This document shows positions 9,916-19,577 of a DNA stretch of 64,000 nucleotides, piece by piece. Under the pieces are notes generated by a model. It saw only the letters and a list, made by a program, of their open reading frames with translations, was not told where the DNA came from and made no database searches. A program made the translations under genes and the position numbers. This DNA is from Ceratodon purpureus (lineage: Eukaryota; Streptophyta; Bryopsida; Pseudoditrichales; Ditrichaceae): positions 23,111,067 through 23,175,066 of the forward strand of contig CM026423.1 in assembly GCA_014871385.1 (NCBI GenBank), given 5' to 3'. Position 1 is the stretch's first letter. Every line of letters starts with the position of its first letter.

Positions 9916-11520
9916 AATGGAATTTTTGGGTGGTTTACTTGAGAGCATGGACCATTTGTTATTTTGCAAAGTAAAACGTTTGCAAAAGATTTTTCTTTGC
10001 GAGGAAGAGGCTGAAGATATGGCTAAAGGCGAGTTTTAACGTCGGTTCAGTTGCGCGAGTTCAATGACATTGTCTAATTCCAAATCCTGGAGGACCGTTC
10101 AGCTATAGAACATGGAAGAGAAACACAGACACAGTGGTTCAAAGACTCATTCTGAAACAATCATAAGATCATTTCAATATTTTCTACACATGCAATGTCT
10201 TCCTTAGTTTGTATTCAATAAGCAATCCTGATTTTTAACGTTTTACCTTCAATCTATAATGATCAGAGCGCCACCTCCATGAGCTCAAAGATATAGCATT
10301 GAATTTGACTTAAAATTCTCCAATCTCCCCCATACTCTACAAACCATCAAATAAGATCGACAAGCTGTATACGGTATCCAATAGCAAGCATGCACTTCCA
10401 TGCAGATTTTGCAAGTATATCACATGTTGTTGCATCTCAAGGAACTGACGTTCCAAAGACCGTCCTTTGGAATACATGACAAGCATAAAATGTGATGAAA
10501 ATCTTTAGGCTAGTATCCAATTAATTCAGACACAACGATACTTGGATCTCCATAGCCATGACCAACACAAATACCGAGCATCTCATATGGATGCTTGCTT
10601 CCTGATAGATACTTTGAGTCTGTACATCAGATCAGTTCAAAGCTTAAAACGTTACTTTAAATGTTACTTTAAATAAGAAAATTCCTCCTTCAAGCTCCTT
10701 AGGAGCTGCCCATTCAAAGAAAGGCTCTATCATTGATGTGAACTAAAATATGGTAGTTCAAGCCTTTAAGCCTCAAGATTATCAGAGCATGACGAGCTTC
10801 AAGGTGGTTGGAATATCACCAGCTTTTAAGGTAGCAGCACCAGAAACCATCGCAGCTTTCTGAGCCTTTTTGCTGGTTGAATGGCACAGTTGGTGTGGAA
10901 AAATACACAAAGGTTGGGTAATCATAGAGAATATGGTTTTTAGAAATTTAATTTTTTGTGAATTTTACCAATCTAAAATCAAAAGTTCTAATAAATGGTG
11001 ATAGGAGGGTGCTAGAGTTATTTCTAAGTGAACCAGAAACCAAGAAAGAGTCTTGTTGATTAAAGCTACTTACATACATCCACTTGTTGCTTTAGGTTGC
11101 TTCCATTTATTAGTGCACCTACGTTGACCAGTTAGTCCTTTTGGGTTATAACTTATTGGGTACTCTTATCTAATGCACCATAACCACATCATTAGATAAG
11201 TCGTTCTACTAGTTACCCTCCAAAAAAAATTTGTCTTTTCTTTTTGGGAAATAAAAGGTTCATTCTTCAAAAACAAACTTGATTTTGAAACGATTGAATA
11301 TTCTCAAAATAAGTAGATCACTAAATTACATGTCATTAATATGGGTTCCACTCACCTAAGCAATGGCCCTCATTGACACACGAAACTGAGAATGATATGA
11401 AAGAAATGAAGAAAATAAAGGGAAAGTAATATGAAAGTTAAAATTAAATGAAAGAATTCTTTCGACTGCATTAACAATTTAGATAGAATAAAGGAAGTTA
11501 ATAAAAAATACAAGATAATT
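9916..11520. other. MULE-B segment without counterpart in MULE-A
   Basis: About 1.6 kb of mixed AT-rich DNA between the tRNA-like repeats and the conserved right end. It has no long reading frame. Short exon-like open stretches on the minus strand at 10510-10900 are listed separately; otherwise I see nothing coding. Confidence 0.6.
10510..10900 (-). pseudogene. Possible captured host-gene fragment inside MULE-B
   Basis: Two short protein-like stretches lie on the minus strand. One runs from about 10900 to its stop at 10782-10784 (reading CHSTSKKAQKAAMVSGAATL onward). The other runs from 10620 to its stop at 10510-10512 (YLSGSKHPYEML then GICVGHGYGDPSIVVSELIG), with a possible acceptor CAG just before it and AT-rich 3'-UTR-like sequence after it. 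MULEs are known to pick up host gene pieces (Pack-MULEs), and this is the only part of MULE-B lacking a counterpart in MULE-A. I do not recognise the protein and the exon structure is uncertain. Confidence 0.3.
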
Positions 11521-11708
11521 ATATAATATCCCATGTACTAAGTCAGCAATACACAAGCTGTATTGACTTTTTCATTATAAAGGCTTTGTCGTTCACATTA
11601 ATTGCATTCTATTTCAATACAATCTATCTTGAACAAGTGCACTATAAACCTCGTATCCCCTGACATGTACCCTTTATTACAGCCAAGATATACTTGTTAT
11701 TAGACGTC

Positions 11709-12162
11709 CTAATCTTTGAACCTAACACGTTTAGGGTTGCCCACTACATTATCAGCAGGACTGCCAGCCTCTGACTGTACTACATGACAAACTACATTCG
11801 CGTTCATTTTCGGTCCCACACTTGGCAAGTGTCCTTGGTATGAACGTTTCAGCAATGGCCCACCTCCCCGCCTCTGATTCACTGATTCCCTGGAATAGGT
11901 TCCCCTTGGGATCTTTCCTACCTTGGAGTACGCATGAGGTTGCAAAGGCACATCTGCGTCCTCCTCGAGCACTATGATCTCATCCGAATTTTTTTGAACG
12001 TGGAGGGTCAGCTCTCACATCCGATTGCACATCCACAGCCGTGGTCAAAGGACGCCTTTGGCTGTTGGCCATCACTTCCTCTTTGTCCTCCACCTCAACA
12101 TACGGTTGAAATGGGCAAACATCGTCAGCGAGTGAAACAACAATATCTATGACGTCTTCCAT
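11709..12162 (-). pseudogene. MULE family small protein 1, frameshifted copy in MULE-B
   Basis: Homologue of the 1978-2430 gene on the opposite strand. The N-terminal frame (12162-11980, MEDVIDIVVSLADDVCPF) and the C-terminal frame (11972-11709, ending NPKRVRFKD) are in different phases, with the break at about 11975-11995 in a run of T residues (minus-strand A). Otherwise about 85% identical by eye. It sits about 0.9 kb inside the right MULE-B terminus, matching the placement in MULE-A. Confidence 0.85.
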
Positions 12163-12867
12163 AACCGCTGTCCGCCACTACGGAAAAGAGCTTCACAAAA
12201 CACCAACACAAAAGAAGAAGAGACATTCCATAATCTTAACTTAAATATCCCTCAAGAAGATGCTTGGCGCCCTTGAAAATCGGCATTTCATTCATTTAAA
12301 AGTTATTATCCTCCTAAACTTAATGAAAAAGGACGATGGTTGTGCAGAAGTCATTTACCATTTAAAAATTAAAAAATTAAAAAACATTTTAAAAAATGAA
12401 ATTATAAAAGAAAAAAAAATAAAAGCAAAAAAAAATATTAAGGTTGAAAATAATATGAAGGAGATTAAGAAAATGAAAGAGAAAATTAAATGAAAGATAA
12501 AAATAAATAAAAGGACTCTTTTGACTCCATTAATGAGATAGATAGAATAGAGGAAGTTAATACAAAATACAAGATAATTACAAATAAAATTAATGAAAAG
12601 ATTAAAGGCACGTAGACTAGAATGGATGAGTTCTAATAATGTTAAGAAAATGTTACAATATTAAAGGTTACTTGATCCCTCTTAAGAGGTTCAATACCAA
12701 TACATTTAAAGCAGTAATTTGGATATAAATGTGAGGGGATAAGGGGAATTAATGTATGCCAAAACTAGTTAGAGGGAGCTGGAGCATAGTAATCGGTGCG
12801 CGTCAAAAAATTTATCACCAAGAAAAGAGAAAACGAACTACAAATTCAATGAAAATACTGTAATTAG

Positions 12868-13075
12868 TCCACGGTTATAGGGTCAATTAAATTACTAAAA
12901 TTAGTAAATTTCCAAAAATACACTAAGAATATTCGAATCTTCTAATTTTATAATTTATTTTTAGTAAAAAAAGTGTTATTTTAAGGTTCTCTCCCCCATT
13001 CTGTGCTCTCCGCTCTCCAAATCTGCGCTCACCGCTCTCCGCTCTGCGCTCTGCGCTCACGTACAAGCTACCCTC
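12868..13075. repeat. MULE-B right terminal and subterminal repeats
   Basis: Inverted counterpart of 982-1209: the conserved GACCCTATAACCGTGGA motif (as its complement, 12868-12884), then GAGCGCA-type heptamers as their complement, ending at 13075 with the complement of GAGGGTAGCTTGTACG. Similarity to the MULE-A left end continues inward to about 11523, matching 982-2612. Confidence 0.88.
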
Positions 13076-14754
13076 GCGTCGTACACATGGCACGCCAGCG
13101 TCGACCAATCTTTGACGCGTTTGACATGGTCGAACATGATCCATGCGTTCTCCAAATCGCCACCAGCTTGCATACGGCTGACCAAGTCGACACCACTGCC
13201 CGGCCCGACCTCCGACATCTTGAAGACAAAGACTGTGTCACGCATCGATCCCTGACCAGGAAACCTATTCTCCTGGACGTACGCCCAGAGACTGTTACCA
13301 CGGAGCTTGGTGATACCGTCCATGATTCCGTACCTTACGAATTTTTTGAAGGTGGCGACTTTGTTGCGGATGTTGGGCGACGCCATGTCCTTGCATCGAT
13401 CCAGAACAGGAACCAGCTCCTCCATCGTCAGTTTCCTCGGTGGTGCATCCTCGGGCTGTAGAAGGTAGCTCCCGATGAGGAGTTTGCTCGCCTCCAGGAC
13501 AACGGCGCTCTTCGTTGCTTTGTTGTTCATCTCTACTTGCTCTTCTATTAAGCTACTAATCTCTGCTTTAGAGTCTCTGTAGTCTCCAACTTTCACTGGA
13601 TGATCATGTGTTCCTATGTGAATACACGCTCTAGTCTGATTCGGTTTGCCCACAACGTAATAAATCTTAGCCTCGCATGTAGCTACACATGATGGAGGTT
13701 CTTTACATACCTTGCACACTAGCGTGGAGTCAGATGGAGGAGGCTGGTCCATGACAAAAGCTTGCAGGGTACAGCCTTCGAACTCAGTCTCGTTAACCTC
13801 GAAGATCTTGGGAACACGCTTCAGGAAGTCACACTCATTGTTGCTGCAGCGGAGCCATCCGACGCAGGTGGAACTTCGAAAAGAGAGTCCGAAGTTGTTT
13901 TTGATGTTTGTTGTGATGGTCTTGGTCCACAAGTGTCCGTCGTATCGTTTATCCATTCCCTGCATAGACTTGGCGGCGAGCTTAGAGGATCCTGCAGCAG
14001 CTGGGGGCAACTCAAAAAGAACCGGACCATCAAACTTCGCAGGCAAGTACTCTACTCTCTCGTGTCTAATAGTGGAATAGTCTATCTTCTTCAAAATGTT
14101 TTTGGACCCACGCGTCTTAGCAATCTCTTTAAGGAGCGGAACAATGCTAACTGTGACCTGGGACAATGGAGGAGACACATTGGAAGGAGGAGCATCTGCG
14201 TGGACCTTAGGCACCAACTTCACGGGACTGACTTCGTCATCAGAAGAGAGAGATATGACGGTCGGAGGAGGTTTCTCTACATCTGAAGTCTCGGTACCAG
14301 GCTCGACTTTGACTTTGACATCACGAGGTAAGGGAGTCTGAATTGTGCAAGTAGAAGAGCGACGGGGGGTGAGGATCTCAGTGGATGCAGCCATAAGAGA
14401 ATCAGTAAGACCGTAGACTCTATAGGATCCAGGGAGGAGTCTCCACTGCAACATGTTGTTCTCATCTCTCACTGAAGGTTGCCCGAGGGTGTGGGTAACC
14501 TCGGCAGTAACGTCATCAAAGATCTCCTCCTCTATACTCATGGAATCCTCACGGAAATGGAATCTGAGACTCAGGCGAAGAGAGGAGACTGTAGCTAGAC
14601 CATCGTCATCTATGCGAAACCTAAGAGGGATGCCCATGCCTTGGGCATACAGACAGACCATCCCCATGATCGCAGGTAACTCAGGCAAGAAGAGAGAAGT
14701 GTGACTGTACTGGCGAAGCAATATTGCAAGAGCAAAGTGAGAGGAATGATGCAT
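13076..14754 (-). CDS. MULE transposase, N-terminal part (MULE-A)
   Basis: Reads from ATG at 14754 to the MULE-B target duplication (13085-13076), where the protein runs ...WSTLACHVYDA and would have continued at 4768 as TYCRVMTIATC. The first 130 residues are hydrophobic, then beta-rich. Next comes a serine/proline and acidic linker, then a zinc-binding region (CVGWLRCSNNECDFL ... CIHIGTHDHPV) of the WRKY/GCM1 or FLYWCH kind that MULE transposases use to bind terminal repeats. It is followed by the start of the catalytic domain. The frame is open throughout, and a few extra codons read into the MULE-B end before a stop. The gene is divergent from the 15277 ORF, with about 520 bp between them that probably holds both promoters. 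Confidence 0.85.
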
Positions 14755-15276
14755 CGCTATTGATCATTATATTTAGGTCGGAATGTCCATGTGAACAGGT
14801 GGAGAATGATTCATTCTGTTACGTAACGAATGTATGATTTAAGAGGGACGGCGCTAACTATTTGGAATGTGACTTTTTGCTGGCCGAAGAATAGCAGGTA
14901 AGATATTAATAAATCTGCTTTAGTAATTTCAATCGTGGTGCAGAGTCTATTAGTTATGAAGTTTGGTAAGATTGGATTGAGCCGTCTTTTAAATTCTACA
15001 TTTAAAACAATGAATATAAAAAAGGCATGCATTAAAGTGCTTGATTCAAATCTTTTAATATATAGTGTGCTTGGATTTATTCTTTATATTTATAGGTTGA
15101 TAATTTTAACTTTAATTCAAAGTAGAATATTAGTGGGTACTCTTTAAATAAAGAGAGTAGAAAACGTGTCAGTTTTTAGGGTTGTATTGAAATAGTTGTA
15201 CATTTTAGGTATTTAAGCTGGAAGGAAGTTTTGCAGGGAGATTATATTTGAGAGAGTCCTTCCTGTGGTTAGACAC
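14755..15276. other. Divergent intergenic region of MULE-A
   Basis: AT-rich, about 520 bp between the start codons of the transposase (minus) and the basic ORF (plus). I see no reliable individual promoter element. Confidence 0.5.
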
Positions 15277-15747
15277 ATGAAGCAGAGTGGAGGGCCATCT
15301 CCCTCTACATATGTTACTCCGAAACGTAGAAGAAAACCAGGTCGTACAAATTTTACGGATAGAAGAGCTAGGAAGAGGAGAGAGTCACGTAAGAAGGTAG
15401 TATTTAAAAGTGACCATTTAAGTGCTCCCGTGAAAAGGAGAGGTTCAGGTCTGCCTGTTGCTTTGAAGTTTTGTAGCATTCGTAAACTCATTCTAGAGTC
15501 TATAGACGAGGAGCACGAAGACCTTTTAGAGAATCCCGTAGTCGCTAATCACGAGCAGGAAGAGGAGGTAATTTTAAGAGGAGTTGATCGGGAGGCCATG
15601 ACGGAAGAATTAGTCTTTAATTGTAGTCAAAGAGTAGAGTCACCGCAACCTTCTTTTAGTTTCAATGAATTTTCGACAGGGGAGCCGGATTCTCAAGCAG
15701 AACTATATTTTGGCTCAGAAAACGTAAGCAATTCTACACCGTCTTAA
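15277..15747 (+). CDS. MULE-A small basic protein (156 aa, unknown)
   Basis: ATG at 15277 (MKQSGGPSPSTYVTPKRRRK). Residues 15-60 are strongly basic, with clusters KRRRK, RRARKRRESRKK and VKRRGSG that would serve as nuclear-localisation or nucleic-acid contacts. The C-terminal half is acidic and serine-rich (EEHEDLLENP, QEEEV). I recognise no domain. It has no counterpart in MULE-B, whose middle is deleted. It lies between the divergent transposase promoter and a GC-rich exon-like stretch at 15927, so it could be a separate accessory gene or a first exon of the downstream methyltransferase gene. Confidence 0.5.
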   Translation: MKQSGGPSPSTYVTPKRRRKPGRTNFTDRRARKRRESRKKVVFKSDHLSAPVKRRGSGLPVALKFCSIRKLILESIDEEHEDLLENPVVANHEQEEEVILRGVDREAMTEELVFNCSQRVESPQPSFSFNEFSTGEPDSQAELYFGSENVSNSTPS

Positions 15748-15926
15748 CTGAATTGTTTTGTTTAAATAAATTCAGTAGAAGCATTCGTAACAGAAAAAAC
15801 TAAATCGATTTGGGAAAATTACATAAGTGCGTAATGACTCAGGGTTGTGTATTTTTGAAACAATGTGCGTAGAGTAACCTGAGGATAAGGGTAGTAGGGG
15901 AATCGAGTAAGGGTTTAGTTGGAGAA

Positions 15927-16244
15927 GTGGGAGGAGAAGTCGAGCATTTGCTGGCCATTGCGAGGAAGGCGAGGAGGGAGATCTTGGGAGCAGGTGAAGG
16001 GGGCGAGGCTATTGCAGCAAGGGCGGAGCAGGTGAGAGAAGCTCTTCTCGAGATGGACCAGGAAGAGGCTGCGGGCGCGGACCAGGGTCTGGAGGTGGCC
16101 GCGGGCGACCTCGGAGGAGAGGAGGAGCAGCCGATGGTGGCCGGAAATGCGAGCGAGGACCAGCAGACGACGGACGGGGAGGATGGGGAGGAAGAGCGCG
16201 AAGATGGAGACCAGGTTCGGGTCCGAAGCTTCAGAGCCGGTTGA
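15927..16244 (+). CDS. GC-rich acidic open stretch, possible exon
   Basis: Open on the plus strand without an early ATG (the first in-frame ATG is near 16051). It encodes an alanine/glutamate-rich, low-complexity acidic sequence (ARKARREILG..., EEEQPMVAGN, DGEDGEEERED) ending in a stop at 16244. The local GC content is far above the flanks, as in an exon in AT-rich DNA. It may be an upstream exon of the 19578-24323 gene, whose intron would then contain the palindrome array, or it may be non-coding. No decisive splice site is visible. Confidence 0.3.
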   Translation: MGGEVEHLLAIARKARREILGAGEGGEAIAARAEQVREALLEMDQEEAAGADQGLEVAAGDLGGEEEQPMVAGNASEDQQTTDGEDGEEEREDGDQVRVRSFRAG

Positions 16245-17149
16245 GATATTCAGAGTTGTTTGAATGATGATGGGTTTTTGAATCTTGGGGTTTGGCTTCT
16301 GGTCGTACGATTTGTGTTGTACGGGTCAGTTAAGGTTGATTTCATATTATTTTTTGTTCATGTGGATTGGGTCTGGGGAGTTGCTGTTGTGGGTCGTTGG
16401 TTCTGGATTGATGGATATTTGGGGTTGCGGTTTGGGGGTTTATGGTTTGGGATTTGTGTTGGGACGTTTTCTAGAATTTGGGTTTTGCTTTGTTGCTGCT
16501 CCTCGAAGCTGCCTGAACAGCCTGCACGATTGCTCTTGGGATTGCTCTCGGGGGAAGAGGCACGGGACAAGTTTTGGTAGATCGATGCATGTGTTTTGTA
16601 GCTAAGGGGATGAGAAGGGGAGCCTGGGGAGTAGCGATGTCGTGGTGATATCCAATTTTGTCGGGTAGATAATTTTGTTCCAGCATTGGTGGTGGCAGAC
16701 ATTGACTGATTTCCTTCATCATCTCTGCTTTCAACCCGATCATGGGGATGTGAGAGTGCTTGCACTTAGCTCTATTATGCTTCCTTCAGAATTGATTTAG
16801 AGTTTGGTTATTCTTCTTAAGTTGTTTCTCCTCTACAGCACAATTGTTCCTCCCTTCTGCTTGAGCAATTTCACGTAAAGATCCAGCTTTCGAAGTTGCT
16901 CTGTTGTGGTAGATTATTCTGTTTCTGTCATTTGTGATGCCCCACAAATATTTGACTAGTTACCTTCTTCACATCTGCTTACAACCTGATCATGTGGGAT
17001 GTGAGAGCGCTTGCACAAAGCTCTGATTTGCTTCCTCCACAGTTGATCGGGGTTTGGAATTTCTCATAGAATGTGACGTATGTAAGTTAACTTGTATCTC
17101 CACCGAACACATGTTCTTGAGCTTAATTGTACGTACTTAAATGTTTTTT
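16245..17149. other. Non-coding stretch of MULE-A before the palindrome array
   Basis: About 900 bp. Two similar segments (about 16725-16790 and 16975-17045, both with GTGAGAG.GCTTGCAC followed by TCTGATTTGC-like text) look like an old local duplication. I see no gene. Confidence 0.5.
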
Positions 17150-19480
17150 ATATGATATTTAAAAAAAATAAAAAAACCTCAAGCCTACTGTCGTCAACGA
17201 CAGTAGGCCGGAGGCATGGATTTTAATTTGGGGATTTCTGCGAGTTTTTTATTTTTTATTTTCTATTTGGATTTTTGTGTTATGTCAATGTGTTTGTCTC
17301 ACAAACTTTGAATGGAAACTGAATTTTTGAGCTTAATTGTACGTATTTAAATGTTTTTTATATGATATTTAAAAAAAATAAAAAAACCTCAAGCCTACTG
17401 TCGTCAACGACAGTAGGCCGGAGGCATGGATTTTAATTTGGGGATTTCTGCGAGTTTTTTTATTTTTTATTTTCTATTTGGATTTTTGTGTTATGTCAAT
17501 GTGTTTGTCTCACAAACTTTGAATGGAAACAGGATTTTTGACCTTAATTGTACGTATTTAAATGTTTTTTATATGATATTTAAAAAAAATAAAAAAACCT
17601 CAAGCCTACTGTCGTCAACGACAGTAGGCCGGAGGCATGGATTTTAATTTGGGGATTTCTGCGAGTTTTTTTATTTTTTATTTTCTATTTGGATTTTTGT
17701 GTTATGTCAATGTGTTTGTCTCCCAAACTTTGAATGGAAACTGAATTTTTGAGCTTAATTGTACGTATTTAAATGTTTTTTATTTGATATTTAAAAAAAT
17801 AAAAAAACCTCAAGCCCACTGTCGTCAACGACAGTAGGCCGGAGGCATGGATTTTAATTTGGGGATTTCTGCGAGTTTTTTTATTTTTTATTTTCTATTT
17901 GGAATTCTGTGTTATGTCAATGTGTTTGTCTCCCAAACTTTGAATGGAAACTGAGTTTTTGAGCTTAATTGTGAACCTTTTGAAGTTGTTTACGTATTTT
18001 ATTGGTAATTTTTTGTGTTTTTCGGTATTTTCTTGATTTATTTCTTTTATTTTGAATATTTGAAAAACCCCAAACCTACTGTCGTCAACGACAGTAGGTT
18101 TGAGGCACTTCAATGAATTCGGGGATTTTATATTTGTTTGTCTTTATTTCTTTTGTTGGTGACATTGTGTGATAATGAAATGCATAATTGCTCACAATTT
18201 GTTAATTAAAATCAGAAATCTCGAAGATTTTCGGTATTTTCTTGATTTATTTCTTTTATTTTGAATATTTAAAAAACACCAAACCTACTGTCGTCAACGA
18301 CAGTAGGTTTGAGGCACTTCAATGAATTCGGGGATTTTATATTTGTTTGTCTTTATTTCTTTTGTTGGTGACATTGTGTGATAATGAAATGCATAATTGC
18401 TCAAAATTTGTGAATTAAAATCTGAATTATTTGTTGATTTTTAGTATTTCCTTGATATTTATTTTTTATTTTGAATTTTTGAAAAACCCCAAACCTACTG
18501 TCGTCAACGACAGTAGGCCGGGGGCACTTCAAAGAATTCGAGAATTTTATTATTTTATTTTTTTTATTTTTTTTTTGGTGGCATTGTGTGATAACGAACT
18601 TCATCATTGCTCACATCTTCTTAATTTAATTTTGAATATTTTGTAGATTTCGAGTATTATCTTTATCTTCTTTTAAATTTTGATGGATTTTATTGATTTT
18701 TTAAAAGTTTTTATTGATAATTAAAAAAATAAAGAAAACCCCAAACCTACTGTCGTTGACGACAGTAGGCCGAGGGCGTGGGGGTTGCTTTGGGGATTGT
18801 TTCCATTTTTTTATTCCTTTGAATTTTTCTGTTGATTGAATGGGATTTTGTATCTATTCTCTCCTGTCGCTGCTGCTGCTTGGGTTGGATTGCTTGAGAA
18901 TGCTTTGTTTTCTTTGAATTATTGATGGATTTTCATGATTTTTTAAAGGTTTTTATTGATAATTAAAAAATTAAAGAAATCCCCAAACCTACTGTCGTTG
19001 ACGACAGTAGGCCGAGGGCGTGGGGGTTGCTTTGGGGATTGTTTCCATTTTTTTATTTCTTTGAATTTTTCTGTTGATTGAATGGGATTTTGTATCTATT
19101 CTCTCCTGTCGCTGCTGCTGCTTGGGTTGGATTGCTTGAGAATGCTTTGTTTTCTTTGAATTATTGATGGATTTTATTGATTTTTTAAAGGTTTTTATTG
19201 AGAATTAAAAAATTAAAGAAATCCCCAAACCTACTGTCGTTGACGACAGTAGGCCGAGGGCGTGGGGGTTGCTTTGGGGATTGTTTCCATTTTTTTATTT
19301 CTTTGAATTTTTCTGTTGATTGAGTGGGATTTCGTAACTATTCTCTCCAGTCGCTGCTGCTGCTTGGGCTGGATTGCTTGACAATGCTTTGTTTTCTTTG
19401 AATTTTTGATGGTTTTTATTGATTTTTTAAAGGTATTTATTGATAATTAAAAAATTAAAGAAATCCCCAAACCTTGTATG
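17150..19480. repeat. Palindrome-bearing tandem array, MULE-A (ten monomers)
   Basis: Ten AT-rich monomers, each carrying arms CCTACTGTCGT / ACGACAGTAGG around CA or TG. The palindromes start at 17183, 17393, 17604, 17814, 18075, 18284, 18494, 18746, 18988 and 19230. The spacing is 209-211 bp in the first block, 209-210 in the second and 242 in the third, so three monomer subtypes were amplified separately. The last monomer (about 19470) stops right after CCCCAAACCT, so its palindrome is missing. The flanking bases change between subtypes while the palindrome is almost invariant; the only clear arm change is at 17816 (CCCACT for CCTACT). The array ends about 100 bp before the first supported exon of the methyltransferase gene. 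Confidence 0.96.
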
Positions 19481-19577
19481 TTTTTATGAGTTTTTATATT
19501 TGATTGGTAGCCCTGTCTAGGTTGTGGTTTGATTCTTCATAGTTGTAAGTTTCTCTAATAATTATCAATTTCCTCAG

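Larger units (their letters stand above)
4779..13075. mobile_element. MULE-B: shorter inverted copy of the MULE-A family nested in the MULE-A transposase
   Basis: 8297 bp, bounded by GGGGAAAGTTCGTACG (4779) and inverted GAGGGTAGCTTGTACG (ending 13075). These are the same two end types as MULE-A in the opposite order, so it is inserted in reverse. From its left it holds the small-protein-2 gene (5537-6434), a 5'-truncated methyltransferase gene (8360-6782, minus), six palindrome monomers, about 2 kb with no counterpart in MULE-A, and small-protein-1 (12162-11709, minus). No transposase remains, so it is a non-autonomous deletion derivative that must have moved using a relative's enzyme. Confidence 0.92.

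Noticed and set aside
13712-14286. Plus-strand frames opposite the transposase N-terminal region
   Set aside because: Shadows of the well-supported transposase frame on the minus strand.
17150-19480. CRISPR-like array (repeated palindromes at regular spacing)
   Set aside because: The spacing is over 200 bp, spacers are homologous monomers and not unique, the DNA is eukaryotic, and no cas genes are present. It is a satellite within a transposon.
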